The notes below the pieces were generated by a model. The model ran no database searches. It saw only the letters and a list, made by a program, of their open reading frames with translations, and had not been told where the DNA came from. From Cobetia sp. L2A1 (lineage in GTDB: Bacteria; Pseudomonadota; Gammaproteobacteria; Pseudomonadales; Halomonadaceae), in assembly GCF_009796845.1 (NCBI RefSeq), contig NZ_CP047025.1:868001-932000 (forward strand): a stretch of DNA of 64,000 nucleotides. Reading direction: 5' to 3'. The position numbers and the translations under genes are program-made. Below, in pieces: positions 1 to 9,530 of the stretch (the stretch's first letter is position 1; each line of letters starts with the position of its first letter).

Positions 1-317
1 CCTGGCCGGCCAGTGCGTTGATTCTTGGCATGGGCGGCGATGGCCATACGGCATCGCTGTTCCCTGATGGAGATCGTCTCGAAGAGGCGCTGGAAAGTCA
101 GAATTGCTGCGTGCCAATGCGCGCCCCTAGCGTGCCGCAGCCACGTATTACGCTGAGCCTTGCTCGTCTACGCCAGACCCGCCGTACCGTGTTGCATCTA
201 ACGGGCGCTGACAAACAGGACGTGCTGTCGCGCGCTCTGGGTAATGTCGAGGCGGTTCGCGAGTTGCCGATTCGGGCCTTCCTGTCTGCGCCGTTGGCGT
301 TGTATTGGGCCCCCTGA
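1..317 (+). CDS. pgl: 6-phosphogluconolactonase, 3' part
   Basis: This is the C-terminal part, about 105 codons, of a gene that begins before the window; the reading frame starts at base 3. The visible protein opens with the 6-phosphogluconolactonase hallmark LGMGGDGHTASLFP and ends in a typical short C-terminus (APLALYWAP). The enzyme hydrolyses 6-phosphogluconolactone to 6-phosphogluconate in the cytoplasm, in the pentose-phosphate and Entner-Doudoroff pathways. The KDPG aldolase gene eda follows after 49 bases on the same strand, so an Entner-Doudoroff operon is the natural reading. The family call is secure; nothing can be said about the missing N-terminus or the genes upstream. Confidence 0.93.
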   Translation, partial: WPASALILGMGGDGHTASLFPDGDRLEEALESQNCCVPMRAPSVPQPRITLSLARLRQTRRTVLHLTGADKQDVLSRALGNVEAVRELPIRAFLSAPLALYWAP

Positions 318-366
318 TCATATCTGCCGCTGCCATCCATGCGCGCCGCGGCACAAGGAGAATGCC

Positions 367-1029
367 ATGAGCTTTGAAAAACAGCTTCCGTCGACCCGCA
401 CTACCGAGATCGATAGCATCTGCCAGAAGGCTTCTGTGCTGCCGGTCATCGCCATCGAGCGTATTGAAGACGCTGTGCCGCTGGGCAAGGCCCTTTATGA
501 AGGTGGCCTGACCGTACTGGAAGTTACCCTGCGCACGGATTGTGCGCTGGAAGCCATCCGCCGCATGCGTGAAGCACTGCCGAATGCCAGCATCGGTGCA
601 GGTACCGTGCTGACGCCGGAGCAGTATCGTCAGGTCGAAGAGCTGGGTGTCGATTTCATCGTCACTCCGGGCACTACTGAAGCGCTCTATCAGTATGGCG
701 TGACCAGCAGCGTGCCGATGTTGCCGGGCGTCGCGACCGTGTCCGAGCTGATGACGGGCTGGCAGTACGGCTATCGTCGCTTCAAGTTCTTCCCGGCGGA
801 AGCGGCCGGTGGCGTCAATGCCATCAAGTCCTTCGGTGGCCCGATCAGTGAAGCGCGTTTCTGCCCGACAGGCGGCATCACACTGGATAATGCGGCTGAG
901 TATCTGGCGCTCAAGAATGTGATGTGCGTTGGGGGTAGCTGGGTTGCACCGCAGAAGCTGATTGATGCCGGTGACTGGGATGGTATCCGTGAGCTGGCGC
1001 GTGAAGCGTCCGAGCGTTTCCATCACTAA
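367..1029 (+). CDS. eda: 2-dehydro-3-deoxy-phosphogluconate (KDPG) aldolase
   Basis: A 220-residue protein of the KDPG/KHG aldolase family. It cleaves 2-keto-3-deoxy-6-phosphogluconate to pyruvate and glyceraldehyde-3-phosphate, the last Entner-Doudoroff step. The catalytic glutamate lies in LEVTLRT (E52) and the Schiff-base lysine in RFKFFPAE (K140); the glycine-rich phosphate-binding segment CPTGGIT follows. The ATG at 367 was chosen because AAGGAG lies at 355-360 and family similarity begins here; the frame stays open upstream into pgl. An intrinsic terminator at 1151-1182 closes the pgl-eda unit. Confidence 0.95.
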   Translation: MSFEKQLPSTRTTEIDSICQKASVLPVIAIERIEDAVPLGKALYEGGLTVLEVTLRTDCALEAIRRMREALPNASIGAGTVLTPEQYRQVEELGVDFIVTPGTTEALYQYGVTSSVPMLPGVATVSELMTGWQYGYRRFKFFPAEAAGGVNAIKSFGGPISEARFCPTGGITLDNAAEYLALKNVMCVGGSWVAPQKLIDAGDWDGIRELAREASERFHH

Positions 1030-1150
1030 GCGCTACTTGCCAGGTTTTTGGTTGATGATCTGAAGAATATTGGTTGCCCGCCCACTCATGACATCGCGTA
1101 GTGGCAGGCAACAAGTACTGCTCTCTCTCGACAGCTTGACTGTTGCTTGT

Positions 1151-1182
1151 GACCCGTCTCTCGCGAGGCGGGTCTTTTTTTT
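1151..1182 (+). terminator. intrinsic terminator after eda
   Basis: The arms GACCCG and CGGGTC enclose a 12-base loop region and are followed by eight T residues. It lies 121 bases past the eda stop and before the converging panE gene. No gene is visible between 1030 and 1209. Confidence 0.8.
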
Positions 1183-1209
1183 GTCTCTGGATCACGTAGC
1201 AGCAGGTGA

Positions 1210-2247
1210 TCAGTTCAGCTCGCGATAGAGTTGGTCCAGCAACGGTAGCTGCAAGCCATATTGAGCGGCTGTCGAGCGTATTGGGCCGAGAATTGCCGCT
1301 ATCTCGGTCGGCCGCCCGGCCAATACATCTTGCAACATTGAGGCGCGATTGTTGGCGGTGGTGCGAATCACATCATCAATCAATGCTTGCCACCCTTGGG
1401 GTGGCGGCGAGATCTGCTTGGCATTCAGTACGGCGCTTATTTCACTGACAGCCTGGCGTACCAGCAATGAGAAAGGGCGATCACGCAGTTGGCCATTGCG
1501 AATCCTGTAGCGCGCCACCAGTGGATTGATCGCCGCATTGATGGCCAGCTTGTGCCACAGATGCTCCTGCATGTTATCTGCGGTATTACTGCTGAATCCC
1601 GCTCTCGTCAGCCAGTCGATCTGTTGATGAGCGTCGACGATGGAGGCAGCTGACGCCATTCCAGTCGTTGCCCACGGGCCGAGCCAAGTCTGGCCATGAC
1701 CTGCATGTTGAACCGGAAGTCTCTGAGGCGAGTGTGATTCCGGCAGCCAGGCGCCTTCTGTCGTACTGGCACATAGCAGGCCAGAATGCTGCTCGGCGAG
1801 CCAAGGTTGTGCGCTAAGGCCATTCTGCCAGCAGGTGATGGGTGTGCTGGAGGAGATATGCTGTTGCAGTGTTGCCCAGGCATCTTCCACCCCGTATGCC
1901 TTTGTGGTTATCCAGATCGCCATGGGTGTTTCTTTTGGTAGATACTCCATGCTGCCTATGCTTGAATTAGTTATCTTTTGGATAACTAATTCACCTGATG
2001 GCGTGGTCATCTCTATTGATGTTTCTTGGGAGGATGGTGCTTGTCTTCCGATCAATAGAATCTCGGGGAGCGATGACTTTCCCTGGGATGCGAGGTCGCC
2101 AGCGCGAGCACTTGCGATACGTACTGCCAGCAAGCGCCCGATGGCCCCGGGGCCGATAATCCACAACCGGCCGCCCCGAGGAGTCACCGCCTCAGTAGAC
2201 TGACGGTGACGAGCAGTCTTCGTTTCAGATGAGGGAGGTGTTGTCAT
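1210..2247 (-). CDS. panE: 2-dehydropantoate 2-reductase (ketopantoate reductase)
   Basis: A 345-residue NADPH-dependent reductase of the PanE/ApbA family, which converts ketopantoate to pantoate for coenzyme A synthesis. The nucleotide-binding motif LWIIGPGAIGRLLA lies near residues 28-41. The catalytic lysine is in the conserved segment HKLAINAAINPL in the C-terminal half. The protein is about 40 residues longer than the E. coli enzyme, mostly from a polar N-terminal extension of about 27 residues, so the true start may be a GTG further in. It follows topB by 26 bases on the same strand and is probably co-transcribed. Another member of the ApbA family with a different 2-ketoacid substrate cannot be excluded. 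Confidence 0.85.
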   Translation of the reverse strand: MTTPPSSETKTARHRQSTEAVTPRGGRLWIIGPGAIGRLLAVRIASARAGDLASQGKSSLPEILLIGRQAPSSQETSIEMTTPSGELVIQKITNSSIGSMEYLPKETPMAIWITTKAYGVEDAWATLQQHISSSTPITCWQNGLSAQPWLAEQHSGLLCASTTEGAWLPESHSPQRLPVQHAGHGQTWLGPWATTGMASAASIVDAHQQIDWLTRAGFSSNTADNMQEHLWHKLAINAAINPLVARYRIRNGQLRDRPFSLLVRQAVSEISAVLNAKQISPPPQGWQALIDDVIRTTANNRASMLQDVLAGRPTEIAAILGPIRSTAAQYGLQLPLLDQLYRELN

Positions 2248-2273
2248 GTACGAGATCTCGAGGGGAGGCTGTG

Positions 2274-4349
2274 TCAGCTACTGCCTTTACGTCGTGAAGC
2301 GGCTGGTTTCTTGCGGGCACCCGAACTATCACTGCCACGTGCGGTAGCGGTGCCGCTTGATTTGCGCCGCATGGTTTTTCCTTTGCCCTTGTTGCCACGC
2401 GAGCCGCCTGCCTTGCGTGCCGCCGGTGTGGCACCGCCAACAGTCGCCAGCGCGGCGCTCAGGCGACTGGCTGAACTGTTAGCCAACAGGGCACGTAGAT
2501 CTTCGATCAGCTCACTCAGGAAGGGCGCTGCCGAGTCGCCTTGCTCAAAGATCATGCTCAGGCGCTGTTCCCACAGCGCAGTACGTTCAGGGCGTGAGAC
2601 GGCCTGAGGCAGGGCACGAATCAGCGCGCGACCAATGCGCGTTGAACACATTGCCTGTCCTTCGCGTACCAGATAGCCGCGATTGATCAATGTCTCCAGC
2701 ATGCCGGCACGCGTCGCTTCGGTACCCAGCCCATCGACATCACGCAAGGTGCGGCGTACCGCATCGTCCTCGACATAGCGCGCGATGTTCATCATTGCCT
2801 GAATCAGACTGGCGTCATTGAAGGGTTCCGGCGGGCGTGTTTCCTTCTGCTCGATTCCACAGTCGATGATGCAGGCAGCTTCACCTTGCTGGAGCGCTGG
2901 CAGTGGCGTGGGCGGAGCGGTGTCCTGCGATTTGTTGTTCGGCTTGTCGTCTGCCTCGGCCGCGCGCTGGAATAGTAGCTTCCAGCCCTCATCAATGAGC
3001 GTACGCCCACTGGTTCGGAACGGCTCACCGGCAAACGTCAGCTCCACCTTGACCTCACGGTAGCGATGCGGTGGATAGAACTGCGCCAGCACATTACGCG
3101 TGATCATGCGGTAGAGATTGGCCTCATCACGGCTCAGGCGCGCGTAGTCAGGCTCACGCCCTGTTGGTGCCAATGCATGGTGGGCGCTGACCTTGGCGTC
3201 ATTGAAGGCGCGGGAGCGCAGGCTGAAATCTGCACCACCACTGAAGCGCTCAAGCTCGCCATCGCCACTGCAGGCCGTGATCATGATATTGGCCATGCCC
3301 GCGTGATGCTCGCGGGGGAGATAGCGACAGTCGGAGCGGGGATAGGTGATCAGTTGATGGCGTTCATAGAGTGCCTGGCAGGTATCGAGCACCTTCTGTG
3401 CCGGCAGGCGGAAGCGGCGCGAGGCATCAACCTGCAATGCCGAGAGCGAATAGGGCAGCGGGGCGGGTTGCGACTTGTCGCTGGCGTCGACGCTTTCAAC
3501 ATGGCCATCGCCGAGGTTGGTCAAGGTCACGAGATGCCGAGCAAGGCGTTCAGCCGGGCGGCTATCCAGCAGGCGCCCTTTGTCATCCAGAGGCAGTGTC
3601 GTTCCCTTGGCCGCCAGCCGTGCCAACCAGGGCGAGCTTGGCGCATGCCACCAGGCTTTCAGGCTGCCTGACGCGACACCCGCCTCAATCCAGAGTGGGA
3701 AAAAGGCCCGTGGTTCGAAGTTCTCGATGTCCTCATCGCGACGTACCACCAGCCCCAGTAGTGGCGTCTGAACGCGGCCCACCGACAGCACGCCATCATG
3801 ACCCGCCTGACGCCCCGTCAATGTCCAGGCGCGGGTCAGGTTCATGCCATAGAGCCAGTCTGCTCGCTGGCGGGCGAGTGCGGCTTCATACAGCGGCTGC
3901 CAGCGCTGATTGTCTTCCAGCTTGTTGAGTGCGCGCGTGACAGCGGGACGGTTCATGTCGCTGATCAGCAGGCGCTTGACCGGCCCGCGCCAGCGCATGT
4001 GCTCCAGCACTTCCTGCACCAGCAGCTGGCCTTCGCGGTCCGGGTCACCCGCATGCACGACTTCGCTTGCCAGCTTGAGCTGCTCACGGATGACCTTGAG
4101 CTGCCCGCGTGCCTGGCTGCGTGGTTTCAGCTTCCACTGATCGGGGACGATGGGCAGGTGATCCAGCGACCAGCGCTTGAAACGCTCGTCGTAGTCATCC
4201 GGCGGTGCCTGCTCCAGCAGGTGACCAATGCACCAGGTGACACGGGTCTCTCCGGCCTCGATATAGCCATCACGCTTGGCGCTGCGACCTGGCAGCGCTT
4301 CGGCAATGGCACGGGCAAGACTGGGCTTTTCGGCGATGATCAGACGCAT
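2274..4349 (-). CDS. topB: DNA topoisomerase III
   Basis: A 691-residue type IA topoisomerase that relaxes and decatenates DNA through a covalent tyrosine intermediate. The N-terminal Toprim domain is visible from LIIAEKPSLARAIA, and its acidic triad is in HAGDPDREGQLL. The active-site tyrosine is in LITYPRSDCRYLP at about residue 330. The last 60 or so residues are rich in Lys, Arg, Ser and Gly, a basic DNA-binding tail like those of other TopB proteins; no Topo I-type zinc ribbons are seen. The ATG start is followed at once by conserved sequence. panE lies directly downstream and a large membrane protein gene ends 58 bases upstream. Confidence 0.96.
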   Translation of the reverse strand: MRLIIAEKPSLARAIAEALPGRSAKRDGYIEAGETRVTWCIGHLLEQAPPDDYDERFKRWSLDHLPIVPDQWKLKPRSQARGQLKVIREQLKLASEVVHAGDPDREGQLLVQEVLEHMRWRGPVKRLLISDMNRPAVTRALNKLEDNQRWQPLYEAALARQRADWLYGMNLTRAWTLTGRQAGHDGVLSVGRVQTPLLGLVVRRDEDIENFEPRAFFPLWIEAGVASGSLKAWWHAPSSPWLARLAAKGTTLPLDDKGRLLDSRPAERLARHLVTLTNLGDGHVESVDASDKSQPAPLPYSLSALQVDASRRFRLPAQKVLDTCQALYERHQLITYPRSDCRYLPREHHAGMANIMITACSGDGELERFSGGADFSLRSRAFNDAKVSAHHALAPTGREPDYARLSRDEANLYRMITRNVLAQFYPPHRYREVKVELTFAGEPFRTSGRTLIDEGWKLLFQRAAEADDKPNNKSQDTAPPTPLPALQQGEAACIIDCGIEQKETRPPEPFNDASLIQAMMNIARYVEDDAVRRTLRDVDGLGTEATRAGMLETLINRGYLVREGQAMCSTRIGRALIRALPQAVSRPERTALWEQRLSMIFEQGDSAAPFLSELIEDLRALLANSSASRLSAALATVGGATPAARKAGGSRGNKGKGKTMRRKSSGTATARGSDSSGARKKPAASRRKGSS

Positions 4350-4407
4350 CGGTCATCCTGAGGCTGCATGGTGATTCATACAGTATGCCGTCGGCGACGT
4401 GCGGGGA

Positions 4408-6312
4408 TCAATCGTCGTCGAGGACGCGACGCGCCAGAACAAGCGCGCGATACCAGTCGCGATTGGCGGTCTGGATCATCGGCGGGCGATTGGACAGGTA
4501 GCTGATCGGGTGGTGGTCAGCCGGCTGGTAGTTGCTGAGCATGTTGAGGGTCGCTTCGCGAGCACCGAAGGTATCACGCAGGAATTCGATCGCGCGTGGC
4601 TCCAGTTCGACGCGATAGTGGCGCACGAGTGCAATGGCCAGTGACTCGGCAGTGCGCGATAGATCATCATCGATTTCACGCACCATGGCGCTGCCCAGTG
4701 CCGCCTTGGCGGCGGCCGACTGATTGGGTTCCAGCTGACCGAAGTAGGCAGCGTTGGAGCCATTGATGGCGCGCTGTACCGCGGGACGCGACAGATGTAT
4801 GTGCGGTTCAAGCGCCAATGCTATCTCGATGGCCATCGCCTTGGCCTTGTCGACGCCCACGCGCAGTACCGTCTCGCGGGCCTGATAGGCGATTTCGCTG
4901 TCGACGCGCTTGATACGGCTCTCTTCCAGGTGGTCCGCTATGTGCTTGCAAACCTCGGCCTTGGCCTCGTCGTCCAGTGCGATGGTCTTTTCCTGAATAC
5001 GCAAACCGCGACGACCGGGGCCGACTCTCAGGCGAGTGGCACTGTCTGACATCTGCGAGGTGATGTTCTCCCAGCGCTTGGACATCTTGAGGAAGACGGC
5101 GTGGCTGCGTCCTACCTGGTCATAGGCGTTGGTCACCGTCTTGTACAGGCGGATGGCGTTGGTGAGGATGTCGGCACGAGCGCGCAATACGGTGCGGTGC
5201 TCGCGGTCGCCTTCGCCCACGGCGATGGCCAGATGGGTCACTTGCTCGGCGAGTGCATCCATGGCTTGAGTCGAGCGTTGTAGCAGTACTTCGGCACGCA
5301 GGCCCGAAGCGGCATCTTCTACCAGCGTGCCGGACTCAGCCAGATAGATGGTCAGTGCCTTGAGGCGTGATAGCCCTGTGGCCTGACGAATGCGGTAGCG
5401 AGAGCGGGCATGCTCGAGGTTATCCAGCGTCCGGGCCAGTTTCCAGCGACCGCGATATTCAAAGTTGAGTAGCGGAATCTTGCGACCGCTGATCAGCTCG
5501 AAGGCCAGAATCAACATCTCTTCCACATCCTGCAGCGTCATCAGCAGATCGTTGTCCTGCTCGATGGCCGCCAGCACTCGCTCGATGAAGTTCTCGTCGC
5601 GTGGTACGCCCTTGTGCAGATCCGGTGCACGGCCTTCAAAGCGCTCACGCAGCAAGCCGATCGCTTCTGGTGCCAGCTCTGATAGTTCATTGAACTGCGG
5701 ATCAAGCCATTCACGGTTCAGGCTGTTGATATCGCGGATACGCGCATGCAGACCGATACGACGATACACGTCAATCTGACTGATGATGCGGGCGGCATCG
5801 CGGTCATCCAGTAACTCCAGTGCCGCCAGCTCAACGCCTTCTGGTGCAAGGTCCTGTTTGCGCAGCAGCATGGCAGCTGCCTCACGACGGCGTGCATCAC
5901 CCTCAAGGCTCTCGACGATCAGGTTGCGCGTGGCGAGGATCAGCTCCGGCACCGTGTCGATCACGCGCTCGATCTTGGCCTCGGTGCGGTCATAGCGACG
6001 TGAGCTGGTCAGGTTGTGCGCGATGTTGGCGATAATCCCCGCGACACCTGTGATCACGGTGTAGGAGATGAAGAAGATGTAGTTCTCGAAGGTGGGTTCT
6101 TTGCCATATCCGAGCAAATAGCCACCCCAGGCACCCAGCAGCGTCACGGGGCCTGCCGTCCATAGAATCTGCGTCAGGCTGACGGACCACGGTACGCGCT
6201 CTACCGCCTGAGTGATGCGGCGAATCTCGTCGCGGCCCTCGCGCTCAAGACGCACTTGTGGCGCATCATTGGCGGTGTTGATACGGGGGCGAAAAGGACT
6301 CGGCAACAGCAA
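4408..6312 (-). CDS. unrecognised membrane-anchored protein, 634 aa
   Basis: I do not recognise this family. Two hydrophobic helices are clear, at roughly residues 44-69 and 76-100. They are followed by about 530 hydrophilic, mostly helical residues rich in Arg, Glu, Leu and Ala, with no Walker, HATPase, GGDEF or nuclease motif that I can see. The arrangement suggests a protein anchored by a hairpin near its N-terminus with a large cytoplasmic helical domain. The start is a TTG at 6312 preceded by AAGGA at an 8-base spacing; no ATG lies near the N-terminus of the conserved-looking part. It sits upstream of topB on the same strand, but nothing in the sequence links the two in function. Confidence 0.7.
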   Translation of the reverse strand: MLLPSPFRPRINTANDAPQVRLEREGRDEIRRITQAVERVPWSVSLTQILWTAGPVTLLGAWGGYLLGYGKEPTFENYIFFISYTVITGVAGIIANIAHNLTSSRRYDRTEAKIERVIDTVPELILATRNLIVESLEGDARRREAAAMLLRKQDLAPEGVELAALELLDDRDAARIISQIDVYRRIGLHARIRDINSLNREWLDPQFNELSELAPEAIGLLRERFEGRAPDLHKGVPRDENFIERVLAAIEQDNDLLMTLQDVEEMLILAFELISGRKIPLLNFEYRGRWKLARTLDNLEHARSRYRIRQATGLSRLKALTIYLAESGTLVEDAASGLRAEVLLQRSTQAMDALAEQVTHLAIAVGEGDREHRTVLRARADILTNAIRLYKTVTNAYDQVGRSHAVFLKMSKRWENITSQMSDSATRLRVGPGRRGLRIQEKTIALDDEAKAEVCKHIADHLEESRIKRVDSEIAYQARETVLRVGVDKAKAMAIEIALALEPHIHLSRPAVQRAINGSNAAYFGQLEPNQSAAAKAALGSAMVREIDDDLSRTAESLAIALVRHYRVELEPRAIEFLRDTFGAREATLNMLSNYQPADHHPISYLSNRPPMIQTANRDWYRALVLARRVLDDD

Positions 6313-6579
6313 GGCAAGGTTCCTTGATTCAGACAGGACATACGGGGAGGGAGGTCAATGGAGTGTTTCGTGACTGTCGTACGGTGATCAATGATAGCGC
6401 CGATAAGGTTGTCAGACGAAAGACGATGCTAACAGTAGCATTGGCCGACCTTTTTGCTCCAGTGAACTGCGGGCCGAAGGGGTATTGCGCATGCTAGAAT
6501 TCTGTCCCTTGACTGGCCGCAAGGCCAGTGCTGACAAGTCATTGGTATCCCTTGGTCATCAAAAATCTCAGGAGGTTGT

Positions 6580-7539
6580 GTGGAACGTGTAGAAGGCGCT
6601 GAGGTTGGAGCGGAAACCGTCACAAGGTCTGGAACGGTCGTGTTGCTGGATGGCGGAATGGGCCAGGAGCTGATCAGGCGCAGCGGACGGACACCGACGC
6701 CATTGTGGTCGACCCAGATGATGTTGGACCAGCCCGAGCTGGTGCGTGATCTGCACCTTGATTTCATTCGTGCGGGTGCGCGTGTCATCACGCTCAATAC
6801 CTATACTGCCACGCCGCAGCGCCTTGGGCTGGCGGGTGCGGGCGAACTCATCGAGACAGTTCACACAGCAGCAGCCAAGGCAGCGCGTGACGCGATTGCA
6901 CTGAGCGGTGAGACAGGCATCAAGGTGGCAGCGTGTCTACCGCCGCTGGTAGCGACGTATCGACCGGATGTTGCACCGGGGTATGAGGTATCGCTGGAAA
7001 GTTACCGGACCCTGGTGGCGCTTCAGGCGCCACACGTCGATATAGTGCTCTGCGAGGCGATGTCTTCGTGTGATGAAGCCCGTGCGGCTGCCACGGCTGC
7101 GCTGGAAAGCGAGCTGCCGGTATGGGTCGCGTTGACCGTCAAGGATGACCAATCGTCTACGCTGCGCAGCGGCGAGCCGCTGGCGGACGCCGTCACGCTG
7201 CTGGAATCCTTGGGCGTATCGGCCATCTTGCTCAATTGCAGTGCGCCGGAAGCCATCGGGGAAAGTGTGCCGACACTACTGACCAGCACGCTGCCGGTGG
7301 GCGCCTACGCCAACGGTTTCACCTCCGTTGCAGCCTTGCAGCCAGGCGGGACTGTCAGTGAGCTCAAGGCCCGCCAGGACCTGGGGCCAGAGCAATATGC
7401 AGCGTTGGCGCTTGGCTGGGTGACTGCTGGTATCAGTATCGTCGGCGGCTGTTGCGAAGTCGGGCCGGCACATATCGCCTGTCTGGCCGAGCGCTTGAAG
7501 GCTGGCGGATACTCGATTGAATCGAGTCTCACGGCGTAA
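6580..7539 (+). CDS. mmuM: homocysteine S-methyltransferase family protein
   Basis: A 319-residue enzyme of the zinc-dependent homocysteine methyltransferase family (MmuM/BHMT type), which transfers a methyl group to homocysteine to give methionine. The opening VLLDGGMGQELIRRSG is the family signature. The zinc ligands are the cysteine in LLNCSAPEAI and the paired cysteines in GGCCEVGP. The start is a GTG at 6580 with AGGAGG at 6570-6575. The methyl donor (S-methylmethionine, betaine or another) cannot be read from sequence, so the symbol is tentative. A 267-base gap separates it from the divergent membrane-protein gene. Confidence 0.82.
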   Translation: MERVEGAEVGAETVTRSGTVVLLDGGMGQELIRRSGRTPTPLWSTQMMLDQPELVRDLHLDFIRAGARVITLNTYTATPQRLGLAGAGELIETVHTAAAKAARDAIALSGETGIKVAACLPPLVATYRPDVAPGYEVSLESYRTLVALQAPHVDIVLCEAMSSCDEARAAATAALESELPVWVALTVKDDQSSTLRSGEPLADAVTLLESLGVSAILLNCSAPEAIGESVPTLLTSTLPVGAYANGFTSVAALQPGGTVSELKARQDLGPEQYAALALGWVTAGISIVGGCCEVGPAHIACLAERLKAGGYSIESSLTA

Positions 7540-7659
7540 GCACTCGCTTGTCGGCAGATGAGGGGGAGAAGCTGTCATGATAGACTTCGCCTCCTGATTC
7601 GCAGGGCCCTGATGGGCGTTGTGCCTTTAGTCCTGTGAAACGTATTTTTTGGAGATGCC

Positions 7660-9507
7660 ATGCTTGCTGAGTGGGTCGAACGGCTCTTGAGTTACGCCAG
7701 TGGTGCGCTGGAAGCCATCCGCGCAGATGAAACTTTTCCTGCCTTCATGCAGTGGGCGCATGCCGAAGGTCTGAATTACGTCGGTGGTGATGAAGCACTC
7801 GCCGTCGCGCTGGCGCCGGTGCTTTGGAGTCAGACACCACTGGTGCGCCTGAATTTTGCGTGCGAGTCGCTGGCGCCACCGAATCGTAATGAGCCTTGCT
7901 GGTGTGACTCCGGTCGCAAGTACAAGCAATGCTGCGACAAGGCTCAGTTACCGCCAATTCCGGATCATCTGATGTGGATGCTGTCGCTGCGCGAGTTCAA
8001 GGGTGAGCAACTCAAGGCGGCGCTGGCTTCCGCTCTGGCACCGGCGCAAGCACTGCTTGAAGCGGGATTGATCAGCGCCGAAGCGGGTAGTCGTGGTCGC
8101 GCTCAGCAGATCATGGAGTCGCTATTCGATACCAGTGACTGGTCGCGCCTTCCTGAGCAGGCTGAGCCTGGCTTCGAATTGCTGCTGGACCTTTACCAGG
8201 AGCGTGGCTTCACGCGCAAGAAAGCGCTGCTGCTGGATGAGGTGCTCGAACGTGGGCCTGCTTTCCTGCGTGGTGTCGCGCTGGAGCATCAGTGCCTGCT
8301 GCACCTCGACAGTGATGATCTTGGCTCAGCGCGGGCAGCCTTCATTCGCGCCCAACAGACGCTGCCGGATTCGCCGACGCTGGCCTATATCGAAGCCATG
8401 TTGTTGCTGCACGAAGGCCAGCCGGAAGAAGCGCAGGATCGCGCTCGCTTCTGGTGGCGACGTCTCTCCAAGCAAAAGGATATCGAACCCGGGCAGCTGG
8501 AGTTTCTGGCTGACCTGGCCGAGAACCCTCGCGCGACGCTAGCTGAGCAGATGGTCAATTCCGATGAGTCACTGTCGGACTCACTGGCCTCGTTGCAGGC
8601 GTTGTTCGAAGTACTGACACGTCCACCGCGCCTGGCATTGGACACACAGGAAGATGGCAGCCTGGTGTTCGGTCAGAATGCCGAGCAGGCCGTGACACTG
8701 GGCTTGTGGGAAGCGGTATTCCCGGCACGTATCGAAGAAGAGGCGGCATTGGCGCTCGATATCGACCCGTGGGAAACCCAGGACCCCAATGACTGGCTTC
8801 AGCAGCTGTGCGCCTGCCCGGAATGGTTGGATACTCCCGCCGTCTGCCAAGGCGTGATTCTGGCGCTGGCCAGTCGTTTCGGTAGCTTGCCGTGGATGTC
8901 TGATGCCTTCTTCGTGCCACTGGCGGTGCGCTTCGGCTACTGGCTTGACCAGATTGAAGAGGCCGGTGGCCTGCTGCGCTGGGAAGATGGCGACAATGCC
9001 CAGCTGCTGCGCTGTGGTCTGGGACTGGTCATTGGCATGGAGCGTGGCGAGCGTGAACGTTCGCGTCAGCTGGCGGAGCGTCTGCTCAAGCTCGATGAAG
9101 AAGACAGTCTCGGGCTGCGAGAGCTGGTGCTCGATCAGCTGCTGCGCGAAGGACGCAATGATGAAGCCATCATGCTGGCGGAGCATGATCTCGAGCGACG
9201 CACTGCCGACGAAGAGATGCCGCTGCTGGGTATCCTGATGGGGAAAGTGCTGGCGCTCTATCGCCTTGAACGTCTTGCTGATGCGCAAGAGGCACTGATC
9301 ATCGTACGTGAGGCCAATGCCCATCTGATCAATCTGCTGTTGGCTGAAAACCCGCGCCCGGTGAGTCTGGTAGTGGATGCGCCAGAACCAGGTTCACGTG
9401 GTGAAGCCTGGCAATATCGCACGCTGATGCGCGATCAGTGGAAACGCAGTGATGGTGCCCTTGAATGGCTCGCCAAGCATCGACAGGACGTTGATGCTTC
9501 ACGGTGA
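7660..9507 (+). CDS. SEC-C motif protein with helical repeats
   Basis: A 615-residue soluble protein. A SEC-C zinc-binding motif, PCWCDSGRKYKQCC, lies near residues 78-91; this short domain is known from the SecA C-terminus and from YecA-like proteins, where it binds zinc and contacts SecB or ribosomes. The rest is acidic, Leu- and Ala-rich and helical, with TPR-like stretches around residues 150-300 (for example ALLLDEVLERGPAFLRGVAL) and again after 480. The ATG follows GGAG at a 5-base spacing. No catalytic motif is visible. A strong terminator follows. The chaperone or adaptor role is inference only. Confidence 0.75.
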   Translation: MLAEWVERLLSYASGALEAIRADETFPAFMQWAHAEGLNYVGGDEALAVALAPVLWSQTPLVRLNFACESLAPPNRNEPCWCDSGRKYKQCCDKAQLPPIPDHLMWMLSLREFKGEQLKAALASALAPAQALLEAGLISAEAGSRGRAQQIMESLFDTSDWSRLPEQAEPGFELLLDLYQERGFTRKKALLLDEVLERGPAFLRGVALEHQCLLHLDSDDLGSARAAFIRAQQTLPDSPTLAYIEAMLLLHEGQPEEAQDRARFWWRRLSKQKDIEPGQLEFLADLAENPRATLAEQMVNSDESLSDSLASLQALFEVLTRPPRLALDTQEDGSLVFGQNAEQAVTLGLWEAVFPARIEEEAALALDIDPWETQDPNDWLQQLCACPEWLDTPAVCQGVILALASRFGSLPWMSDAFFVPLAVRFGYWLDQIEEAGGLLRWEDGDNAQLLRCGLGLVIGMERGERERSRQLAERLLKLDEEDSLGLRELVLDQLLREGRNDEAIMLAEHDLERRTADEEMPLLGILMGKVLALYRLERLADAQEALIIVREANAHLINLLLAENPRPVSLVVDAPEPGSRGEAWQYRTLMRDQWKRSDGALEWLAKHRQDVDASR

Positions 9508-9530
9508 CGAGTGATGCTTTGTAGAAGACG

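Noticed and set aside
148-1026. 292-codon open frame opposite pgl-eda
   Set aside because: Both plus-strand genes are conserved; the opposite translation has no family features.
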